62,762 nt of DNA. Origin: Opitutia bacterium (GTDB taxonomy: Bacteria; Verrucomicrobiota; Verrucomicrobiia; Opitutales; Opitutaceae). Where the stretch lies: NCBI GenBank assembly GCA_947461205.1, contig CANHJG010000010.1, positions 1 to 62,762 on the forward strand, written 5' to 3'. The translations under genes and the position numbers were made by a program. A model generated the notes under the pieces. The model searched no databases, had not been told where the DNA came from, and saw nothing but the letters and a program-made list of their open reading frames with translations. Positions 26,094-34,600 of this stretch are shown here, piece after piece. Every line of letters starts with the position of its first letter. Position 1 is the stretch's first letter.

Positions 26094-27313
26094 AAACGAC
26101 CCTGCTCACCCCGTCCCTCTGGCTCGGATTCGCCGCCTTCGCCGCCGGCGCTTCGGCCCAAACCGCCGCTCCCGCTCCCGCGCCTGCGCCCGACCGGGCT
26201 CCGGCCCCCGACGCGCGCGCGGTCCCCGGCCCCCGGCCGGCGGCCAAACCCGGCGAGCTGCGCTTCAATTTCCGCGGTGCCCCCCTCGAGACGGTGCTCA
26301 ACTACATGAGCGACGCCGCCGGCTTCATCATCGTCCTCGAAACGCCCGTCCGCGGCACCGTCGACATGTGGAGCTCGCAGGCCGTCACGCGCGAGGAAGC
26401 CGTGCAGTTGCTCAACCAGGCGCTGAACAAGAACGGCTACAGCGCCAGCGTGCAGGGCCGCAGCCTCATCGTCAGCTCGAAGGACGACGCGAAAAAGAAA
26501 AACATTCCGATCCGCACGGGCAACGACGCGCAGGAAATTCCGATGAATGCGGAACTCGTCATGCAGATCATCCCGCTGCGCCGCATCGACGCCACCCAGG
26601 CCGCCCGCGACCTGGCGACGTTGATCCCCGGCTCCGCCACGCTCACGGCTAACCAGGACAGTAACTCCCTCGTCGTCACCGACACCAACATCAACGTCCG
26701 CCACATTGTCGAAATCGTGTCCGCCCTCGACACCTCCGCCGACACCGTCTCGACGATGAAGATGTTCAAACTCACGAACGCCGACCCGGTCGAGATGGCG
26801 CAGCTCATCACGAATATCTTTTCGTCGCCCAGCCAGGGCCAGAGTGCGACAGCCGGACGCGGCGGCGCTGGCGGGTTTCCCGGCGGCTTTCCCGGGTTCC
26901 CGGGCTTTGGCGGGCGCGGCGGCACCACGGGGGGCGGCGCGACCGGCCGCACGAGTCGCACCGGCACCGCCGGCGGCGGGGCTTCCTCCTCGGCGCGCTC
27001 CACGCCGGTCGTGGCCATCGCCGACGCCCGGACCTACTCGGTGATCGTCACCGCCGGCAAGGACTCGATGCCCGAGATCAGCGACATCATCGCGCAGCTC
27101 GATTCCAGTCCCGCCCGCAAACAAAAGGTCTTCGTTTACACGTTGGAAAATGCCGACGTGAAGCAGGTCGAGTCGGTCCTCAAGAATCTTTTCCAATCCA
27201 GCAATTCGCGCGCGTCGACCTCCACCCAGACCGATCCGTTGGCCACCCGCGCGGCGAACAACAGCCAGACGACGTCGTCCAACACCACGCTCTCCACGAG
27301 CGGCCGCCGCTAA
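26090..27313 (+). CDS. gspD: Secretin N-domain protein (N0-N1-N2-half N3 of GspD)
   Basis: 407 residues with its own signal peptide (LGFAAFAAGASAQ). N0 (residues ~55-125: LRFNFRGAPLETVLNYMSDA), N1 (~145-215: PLRRIDATQAARDLATLIPG) and N2 (MFKLTNADPVEMAQLITNIF, then STPVVAIADARTYSVIVTAG) are present. N2 is interrupted by a Gly-rich stretch (~253-298). The protein ends after only the first strand and helix of N3 (FVYTLENADVKQVESVLKNL) in a Ser/Thr-rich tail. The second half of N3 and the pore domain are in the next gene. It lacks any secretin pore domain of its own, so it can only work together with its neighbour. Confidence 0.88.
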   Translation: MKTTLLTPSLWLGFAAFAAGASAQTAAPAPAPAPDRAPAPDARAVPGPRPAAKPGELRFNFRGAPLETVLNYMSDAAGFIIVLETPVRGTVDMWSSQAVTREEAVQLLNQALNKNGYSASVQGRSLIVSSKDDAKKKNIPIRTGNDAQEIPMNAELVMQIIPLRRIDATQAARDLATLIPGSATLTANQDSNSLVVTDTNINVRHIVEIVSALDTSADTVSTMKMFKLTNADPVEMAQLITNIFSSPSQGQSATAGRGGAGGFPGGFPGFPGFGGRGGTTGGGATGRTSRTGTAGGGASSSARSTPVVAIADARTYSVIVTAGKDSMPEISDIIAQLDSSPARKQKVFVYTLENADVKQVESVLKNLFQSSNSRASTSTQTDPLATRAANNSQTTSSNTTLSTSGRR

Positions 27314-27347
27314 CCCACCCGCGTCGCGCAAACCTTCACTCCCAGGC

Positions 27348-28511
27348 ATGCTCATGAATCCCTCCCGTCTTTCCCTCCGTTCGTGGCTCACGCTCGGAAT
27401 CTCCGTGCTCCTCGCTGCCGACGTCTCGGCGCAAACCCGGCCGGCGCAGACGCCCGCCCGCTCGACTGCGACCCCGGCCCGTTCCTCCGCCACCGGCGGC
27501 GGTGGGGGCGCCGGTGGCGGGGGCGGAGGTAGCGGGGCCTCCAACCGGCAGTATAACAACTCGACCATGCTCGGCGACGCGATGATCACGAGCGACATGG
27601 AGTCGCGCCGGCTCATCATTGTCACCGACGACGATACGAACGACAACATCAAGACGATCATCGCCAGCCTCGACAAGCCGAAGCCCCAGGTGCTGATCAA
27701 CGTCGTCTTCCTCCAGGTCACGCACGACAAGGACCTCGATCTCGGCGCCGAGGCGTCCTACACGGGCCGGATCGCCATCAAGAACAACCCGGAGGGCAAC
27801 GCCCTCACCAAGTTCGGCGTCGCCGGTGCGCTGACCGATCCCACGTCCTACGGCGCGTTCTACAAAATTCTAGGCGGAAACGTCGACGCGACGATCCACG
27901 CCCTGTCGTCGGTCAACAAAACCGAGATTCTGTCGCGGCCGTCGATCCTCACGCGGAGCAGCCAGCAGGCCACGATCCTCGTCGGTCAGTCGGTGCCCAT
28001 CATCACGAACTCGCGCGTCAGCGACACCACCAACACCACGATCAACACCGTGACCTATCAGGATGTCGGCATCATCTTGCGGGTGACGCCGTTCATCACG
28101 CAGGCCGGCTTGGTCGAGATGATCGTCTCGCCCGAGATCTCGTCGCTCAGCGCGACGACCGTCGCCATCTCGAACACCGTGAATTCCCCCGTCATCGACA
28201 AGCGCTCGGCCGACACCGTCGTCGTCACGCCCAGCGACCAGACCGTCGTCATCGGCGGGCTGATTTCCACGCAGGTGATCGACCAAGAGAACAAGGTGCC
28301 GCTGCTCGGTGACATCCCGCTGCTGGGGTATGCGTTCAAACGTAACATCAAAAAGAACCAGAAGACCGAGCTGCTGATTTTCCTCACGCCCCATGTCGTG
28401 GCCGATCCCAACGATCTGTCCGGAATGGCGACCGCGGAGCGGGCGAAACTGGAACTGGCGCCGAAGACCTTCGAGAAAGGCGAGATGAAGAAATTCCTCG
28501 GCACGCCCTGA
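27348..28511 (+). CDS. gspD: Secretin pore protein (second half of N3 plus beta-barrel of GspD)
   Basis: 387 residues with a second, independent signal peptide (RSWLTLGISVLLAADVSAQ) and a Gly-rich linker (GGGGGAGGGGGGSG). The mature part begins with the missing half of N3 (SRRLIIVTDDDTNDNIKTII, then ASLDKPKPQVLINVVFLQVT). The full secretin domain follows: the gate region, TEILSRPSILTRSSQQATIL, VGQSVPI, and the C-terminal VIGGLISTQVIDQENKVPLL plus LLIFLTPHVV. It forms the outer-membrane pore. It lies 34 bp downstream of the N-domain gene, in another frame. A second ATG two codons in is possible. Confidence 0.92.
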   Translation: MLMNPSRLSLRSWLTLGISVLLAADVSAQTRPAQTPARSTATPARSSATGGGGGAGGGGGGSGASNRQYNNSTMLGDAMITSDMESRRLIIVTDDDTNDNIKTIIASLDKPKPQVLINVVFLQVTHDKDLDLGAEASYTGRIAIKNNPEGNALTKFGVAGALTDPTSYGAFYKILGGNVDATIHALSSVNKTEILSRPSILTRSSQQATILVGQSVPIITNSRVSDTTNTTINTVTYQDVGIILRVTPFITQAGLVEMIVSPEISSLSATTVAISNTVNSPVIDKRSADTVVVTPSDQTVVIGGLISTQVIDQENKVPLLGDIPLLGYAFKRNIKKNQKTELLIFLTPHVVADPNDLSGMATAERAKLELAPKTFEKGEMKKFLGTP

Positions 28512-28513
28512 TT

Positions 28514-28552
28514 GCGGACTTGGAACGGCGCGGCGTCCGGGGTTAAGTCCGC
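28514..28552. promoter_or_regulatory. Inverted repeat between secretin and histidine kinase genes
   Basis: GCGGACTT at 28514-28521 and AAGTCCGC at 28545-28552 are perfect complements separated by 23 bp. The hairpin is followed by only TTTG, so it is at best a weak terminator or processing site that would lower kinase and regulator expression relative to the secretion genes. Confidence 0.4.
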
Positions 28553-28564
28553 TTTGCACCCATC

Positions 28565-30037
28565 ATGATTTGGCCGTCCGCAAAGCGAAATCTCATCGTT
28601 TCCGTCACCCTGATTGGCTGCGGTCTGGGGATTTGTGGCTGGCAGATCGAGGAGCATTTGCGCTTTAAGCGCGACGCCGCCCAGGCGTTGGTCAACCGCG
28701 GCCGGGACATCACGTCGACCCTCGGCGTCGTCGTCCGCTCGCAACGTCGCAACGGTCTGGTGGTGTCCAAGGAGCGGCTGCAGTCGGCCCTGCAGGACCT
28801 GATCCGGCCGCAGGAGTTGGAGGCGATCGCGATTCTCGGCGCCACTGGCGAACCGATCGCGAGTGCCGGCCAGCCCGTGGAGTTAACGCCGGAAATGCTG
28901 CGGGCGCGCGGGGTGTTCTGGCGGGATCACTCGCTCACGATTTTGAATCTGATGGATTTGGGCTCGCCGGCGGCGGAGGACGGCACGCGCCCGCCGGCGG
29001 CCATCGTGGTGAGCGACGAGCGCCTCACCCGCGCGTTCCGGGCCCCCGGACCGCGGCGGCCGTCCGAGCCCGGCGCGGCGGTCGTGCCGGACGCGGCGGG
29101 CGGGACCGCGCCCCGGCCCCTGTTCAGCCGGCCGTCATGGATGTCGAAGGAGGACTATGATTCGGTCATCCAAAAACAGGGTGCGCACAGTCTCGTGCTT
29201 TCGATGTCGACGGGCGAAATGCGCCGCGTGGTCCAGAGCGACCTATTGCTGCGCTCGCTCGTGAGCTTGCTCGCCCTCGGCGGCGCGGTGCTATCTGTGC
29301 TCGCCTGGCGCAATCTCGCGCAGAATTCCGAACTGCAAATCCGGCTCGTCACGGCGGGCGAGATGAACACGCACCTGAAGGAGATGAATTTCGCCGCCGC
29401 GGGGCTCGCGCATGAGACGCGCAACCCGCTCAATCTCATCCGCGGCCTCGCGCAGATGATCGCGATGCAAGCGCAGCGTTCGCCGAAGCTCAAGGAGCAC
29501 GCCTCGACGATCATCGAAGAGGCGGACCGTGTCACCGTGCAGTTGAACGAGTTCATCAATTACTCGAAACCGCGCGAGGCCCACCTCGGTCCGGTGGAGG
29601 TGCGGCGGTTGGTGGCCGATGTCGCGCGCACGCTGGTGCCGGACATCGAGGAAAAGCACATTACCCTCCGCCAGCCGGACGCGCCGCTCGTCATCGAGTC
29701 CGACGAGCAGTTGCTGCGGCAGGCGCTGTTCAACGTGCTGCTCAACGCGACCCAGGCCGTGGCCCCCGGCGGGATGATCGAGATCCGGTTCGCGCTGACC
29801 GGGCCGCGCGAGGCTATGCTGGAAATTTGCGACGATGGTCCCGGCGTGCCCGCGGCGGAGCGGGCCGCCATCTTCAAACCCTACGTGACCATGCGACCGA
29901 AGGGCGTGGGCCTCGGCCTAGCGATCGTCCACCAGATCGCGTCCGCCCACCACTGGGAGGTCACGTGCGCGGCCAACCAGCCGCACGGCGCGATCTTCCG
30001 GTTCAGCCGCCTGAAGTTGGCCCAGCCCGTCGTATGA
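28565..30037 (+). CDS. Membrane-bound sensor histidine kinase
   Basis: 490 residues. Membrane helices lie near residues 8-27 and 229-250 and enclose a ~200-residue periplasmic sensor with a Pro/Arg-rich segment. The HisKA box FAAAGLAHETRNPLNLIRGL has the phosphorylated His at 283. N box NVLLNATQAV, G1 box EICDDGPGVP and G2 box GVGLGLAIVHQ complete the ATPase. It is the NtrB-like partner of the downstream regulator, whose start overlaps its stop (ATGA). Position directly after the secretion operon suggests it senses envelope or secretion status; this is inference. Confidence 0.93.
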   Translation: MIWPSAKRNLIVSVTLIGCGLGICGWQIEEHLRFKRDAAQALVNRGRDITSTLGVVVRSQRRNGLVVSKERLQSALQDLIRPQELEAIAILGATGEPIASAGQPVELTPEMLRARGVFWRDHSLTILNLMDLGSPAAEDGTRPPAAIVVSDERLTRAFRAPGPRRPSEPGAAVVPDAAGGTAPRPLFSRPSWMSKEDYDSVIQKQGAHSLVLSMSTGEMRRVVQSDLLLRSLVSLLALGGAVLSVLAWRNLAQNSELQIRLVTAGEMNTHLKEMNFAAAGLAHETRNPLNLIRGLAQMIAMQAQRSPKLKEHASTIIEEADRVTVQLNEFINYSKPREAHLGPVEVRRLVADVARTLVPDIEEKHITLRQPDAPLVIESDEQLLRQALFNVLLNATQAVAPGGMIEIRFALTGPREAMLEICDDGPGVPAAERAAIFKPYVTMRPKGVGLGLAIVHQIASAHHWEVTCAANQPHGAIFRFSRLKLAQPVV

Positions 30038-31392
30038 AGGAAAGCGCGTTGCCGCCGGCGGCCATTTTGATCGTGGATGACGATCGCGGGCAGCGGAGCC
30101 TGCTGGAGACCTTCTTGGGCGCCCAAGGCTATCGGACCCAGTCGGCCGCGTCGGGCGAGGCCGCGCTCGCGATGCTGGAGACCGAAACGTTTGCGATGAT
30201 GATCAGCGATGTCCGCATGCCCGGCATGTCGGGCATCGAGACCTTGCGCCGGGTGCGGCAGAAACATCCGACGCTCCCGGTGCTGCTCGTCACGGCGTTT
30301 GCCGATATCCGCAGCGCGGTGGCCGCCATGCGGGACGGCGCGGTCAACTATCTCGCCAAACCCATCGATCTCGACGAACTGATCGCCACCGTGCGGCTCG
30401 CGACGGAGCGGCGCGGGGTGGCGCTGCCTCCGGAGCAGGTGGCGGACAGCCTCCCGAGCGGCGTGGTCACGGCGAGTCCGCTGATGCAGGCGGTGTTTCG
30501 CGACGCGGCCGTCGTCGCCCCGTCGGAAACGCGCGTGTTGTTGACGGGGGAGAGTGGGGTGGGTAAGGAAGTCGTCGCCGAGGTGATCCACGGCTGGAGC
30601 CCGCGTGCGGCGGGCCCGCTGGTGAAGGTCAACTGCGCGGCGATCCCCGAGAATCTCCTCGAAAGCGAACTCTTCGGCCACGAGAAGGGCTCGTTTACGG
30701 GGGCGACCCAGGCGCGGCTGGGGCGGTTCGAGGAGGCGAACCGCGGCACGATTTTTCTGGATGAAATCGGCGAGCTGCCGTTGGCGCTGCAGGCCAAATT
30801 GCTGCGCGTGATCCACGACGGATCGTTTCGCCGGATCGGTGCGGGGCGCGATTCGCATACGGATGCGCGCGTCCTCGCCGCTACGAACCGGGATCTGGAG
30901 GCCCAGATCGCCGCGGGCCGGTTCCGGGAGGATCTGTATTACCGGCTCAATGTGATGGAAATTCACCTGCCGCCGCTGCGGGAACGCCCGGAGGACATCC
31001 TGCCGCTCGCCACGCATTTCATCGGTCAGTTCACGCGCCAAAAATCGCGTTTTTCCGCCACGGTCACGGCCTGTCTTACGAACTACCGCTGGCCCGGCAA
31101 CGTGCGCGAACTGCGCAATGCCATGGAACGCGCGGCGCTGTTGTCGCGGGGCGAGATTGTCCTGCCGGAACACCTGCCGGCGCGCATCGCCGCTCAGGCC
31201 TCCGCGCCGACCCTCGAGCCGGTCGACGCCCAGCGGTTGGAGCAAATCGAGCGCGAGGCGATCCTGAAGGCGTTACGGAAAAACAATTACAACCGCACGG
31301 AAACAGCGCGGGAGCTCGCCATCAGCCGCCGCGCGCTCACCTACAAACTCCAGCGCCTGCGGGCCGAGGGCGTGGCGGTCGATCCGGCTTAG
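30034..31392 (+). CDS. NtrC-family sigma-54-dependent response regulator
   Basis: 452 residues in the standard three-domain order. The receiver domain has VDDDRG and the phosphoacceptor Asp59 (MISDVRMPGMSG). The AAA+ domain has Walker A GESGVGKE (172-179), the sigma-54 contact loop GSFTGA (219-224, a Ser variant of GAFTGA) and Walker B TIFLDEIGEL. The C-terminal Fis-type helix-turn-helix ends NNYNRTETARELAISRRALT. It would activate sigma-54 promoters when phosphorylated by the kinase just upstream. I found no clear -24/-12 promoter in the 228-bp gap that follows, so its target is not identified. Confidence 0.95.
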   Translation: MKESALPPAAILIVDDDRGQRSLLETFLGAQGYRTQSAASGEAALAMLETETFAMMISDVRMPGMSGIETLRRVRQKHPTLPVLLVTAFADIRSAVAAMRDGAVNYLAKPIDLDELIATVRLATERRGVALPPEQVADSLPSGVVTASPLMQAVFRDAAVVAPSETRVLLTGESGVGKEVVAEVIHGWSPRAAGPLVKVNCAAIPENLLESELFGHEKGSFTGATQARLGRFEEANRGTIFLDEIGELPLALQAKLLRVIHDGSFRRIGAGRDSHTDARVLAATNRDLEAQIAAGRFREDLYYRLNVMEIHLPPLRERPEDILPLATHFIGQFTRQKSRFSATVTACLTNYRWPGNVRELRNAMERAALLSRGEIVLPEHLPARIAAQASAPTLEPVDAQRLEQIEREAILKALRKNNYNRTETARELAISRRALTYKLQRLRAEGVAVDPA

Positions 31393-31620
31393 CGGCCACC
31401 GCGGCGCTCGGGCGGCGCGGCCCGGCCGGGGCCGGCGCCGACTGGTTCGCGCCCGCGCAAAACAGCCCGGTGTGGACGTGCGTCGGGCCCCGGAGCCGGC
31501 TGGGCCCCGGGGCCGTGAGGACAGGCCGCGTTGACTGGCGGTTTGCGCTGGTCTCGCCGGTGTTTTGCGCTGTTCTCGGTTCCGCCTCCGGCTGGTCCCC
31601 GCTGCCGGAATCCCACCTCC

Positions 31621-34600
31621 ATGAAGTCCCCCCGACGTTTTGGTCGCGCCGTCGCTCTGCTCGGTGTGCTTGCCGCATTCATTCTTTGGTGGCGAACCTC
31701 TTCACCGTCCCGTTCGGTTCCACTCCCGGAGACGCTCGCCGACCACCGACCCGCGGCGAAGGCCGCCCGAGCCGCCGTTTCCCCCGTCGCACCGGCGGTG
31801 CCGCGCTCCCCGGCCGCACTTTCGCCCGTGCTCGCGGCCCCCGGCTCGGCGCTCGGTCAGTTTCAGTCGTGGACCCAGCGCTACCTGGCCGCGTCCCCCG
31901 CCGAACGTCCGGCGCTCGTCGCCGCAGGCGTGCAGCTCGCGGCCGCACGCCGACCCGCCTTCACGGCGCTGATTGTCGGCGATCCGCGCGAGGCGTTACG
32001 CCAGGCCGTGCCGCTGGTCGCGCGACAGCAGTTGCCCGCGGAGGTCATCGCCTACCTCGAGGAACGCATTGAGGGCCGCGCCCACGTGCGCATCTATCAG
32101 TCCACCCCGCTCGATCCGGCCGCGCTCGGGCAGCCGCCCATCGCGCGCTACGCGGAGTTCCCGGACGGTGCCACCTACGAGGCTTACGTTTACGGCCGCC
32201 GGGCGGAGTCCATGCGCTGGCTGCCCAATGCCTCGCTCAACGGCGTCGCCGTCGATCGCAAGCTGGCCGTGAACGAGAGTCCGCTTCGCCGGCTCGAGGT
32301 CGGCGAGATTCCTCTCTTTGGCAAACCGGCCGTCGAGCTCTGTCCCGTCTCCGGCAAGACCACGCTCGCCACGCCCCCGGACGCGGCCATCGCGGCAGAG
32401 GTCGTCGCCGTCGAGGCCCACGGCGAGATTGTCTACCTCTGCGACGGCAGCCACGTGTTGCTCTTCGAGGCCCAACTCGCGCAACTCGAAGTGCAGAGCG
32501 AGGGCCTCACCGGCGGCGCGCAACGCTTCACCGGCGCGCTCCCCGCTTCGCCCGCCACCTCCCTCGGCGAGCTCCGCGTGCTCTACCTCCCGCTCACGTT
32601 TGCGGATCAAAACACCGTCCCCGTCTCCGAGGCCAAGTGCTACGAGGTCATGCGCGACGTCTCCGATTTTTTCTACAAAGCTTCCTATGGTCGTCTCACC
32701 GTGCACGCGACCGTCACGCCGCCGATCAAGCTCCCGCATAACGAGGCCTGGTATGTGCAGAAGGATTCCACCGAGGGTTTCAGCAAGGAGTTCGACGCCC
32801 TCGGCCTCGAGCACACCCACGCCCGCGAGGAGGCCCGCAAGCTCGGCTACGACAGCGGCGATTTCGACGCCGTCGTCATCCGCCTCACCGGCGGCCCGCG
32901 CAGCGCCGGCGTCGGCGGTTGGGGCGGCGGCACCAGCGTCTGGATGTATAACGATTCCCCCGGCACCGTCGCGCACGAGCTCGGCCACTGCTTCGGCCTC
33001 GCCCACGCCAATTACTGGGACACCGGCGGCGCCAGCGCCATCGGCCCCGGTTCAAATCTTGAATACGGCGACAGCTTCGACGTCATGGGCTCCTCCGGCT
33101 CGAACTTCCCCCGCAACCACCTCAACGCGCAGGCGAAAAACCAGGTCCGCTGGCTCCCCGATGATTATGTGCAGACGATCACCGCCAGCGGTACGTATCG
33201 CCTCCACGCCTTCGACCAGGCCCAGCTCGACCCCACCAAACGCTACGCGCTGAAACTTACGAAAGATGCCCAGCGCACCTACTGGTGCGAACTCCGGGCG
33301 CTGATCGACGTAGAAAACAAGTGGACCGCCAGCGGGGTCCTCCTCGGCTGGCGGTGGCCGCAGAACGGCGGGTCCAATCTCCACCTCATCGACACCACGC
33401 CGTCGTCGCCCGCCGGCCGCTCCGATGCCCCGCTCGTCGTGGGCCAGACCTTTGCTGATCCCGCGGCCGCGGTTTACCTCACCACGCTCGCCGTCTCCAC
33501 CGACGCCGCCGGCGAGCGCAGCGCCGAGGTGCGGGTGAATTTCGGGCCTTTCCCTGGCAACCGCGCGCCTTCGCTCGCGCTCACCGCCACGGCCCTCAAC
33601 GTCCCGACCACCGCCCCCGTCACCTTCACCGCCACCACCGCCGATCCCGACGGCGACGCACTCGCCTACCACTGGCGCTCCTCCGACAACACCGCCGCCG
33701 CCACCGCTGTCGTCGGCCCCAACGCCCCTGCTTTCACCCGCAGCTTTGCCACCGCCGGCCAGTACGTCGTCACCTGCACGGTCTCCGACATGAAAGGCGG
33801 CACCGCCACGCGCCACCTCCTCGTCATCGTCGGTAACGGCAACGCCCGCTTCGCCCTCTCCGGCCGGATCACGCTCGCCCTCCGGGGACTCGCCGGCGTC
33901 GGCGTCTCCACCGGCACGGGCAACGGCGTGCTCACCGACAGCGATGGCTACTACACCATTCCTAACCTCGCCGCCGGCACCTACAGCGTTTCGCCGCTCC
34001 TCTTCGGCTACACCTTCAACGAACTCTTCAACAACAGTGTCCTCGTCGGCCCCAATTTTTCCGGCGCCAACTTCTCCGCCGAACTCGTCCCCACCGTGTC
34101 GATCGCCGCCACCACGCCGCGGGCTACCGAGGCGGGCACCGTCGCCGGAAAATTCACCCTGACGCGCACCGGCTCTGACGTGGAGCCGCTCATCGTCGCG
34201 CTCGTTCCCCCCACCGGCACCGCCACTCTTACGACCGACTACACGTTCACGCCCACACTCGCCGCCGGCTCGCCCTACAATACCGTCACGATCCCCGCCG
34301 GCTCCTCCACGCTTGATCTCGTCGTCACTCCGGTGAACGACACCGTGAGCGAAGGCCCCGAGACGATCATCCTCCAGCTCGGCCTCGACTCCGCCTACGC
34401 CGTCGAGGGCTTGCCGACCGCGACCGTCACCCTCGACGACGACGATACCGCGCTCCCGAAAATTTCGCTCAGCGCCGACACCCTCGCCGCCCAGGAAAAT
34501 CCCACGCGCACCGCCAATTTCAGCGTCGCGCGCACGGGCCTCACGACTGCCGCCCTCACGGTCTCGCTCACCTACGCCGGCACCGCCACCAGTGGCGTTG

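Noticed and set aside
27314-27347. Sequencing error or simple frameshift splitting gspD
   Set aside because: The second part has its own start codons, signal peptide and linker, so a single missing base cannot restore one continuous protein.
30688-30705. GSFTGA as a defective sigma-54 contact loop
   Set aside because: Ser in place of Ala in GAFTGA occurs in functional regulators of this class, so I do not treat it as broken.
31393-31620. Sigma-54 (-24/-12) promoter for the giant protein gene
   Set aside because: No GG-N10-GC pair in the right sequence context was found by eye.
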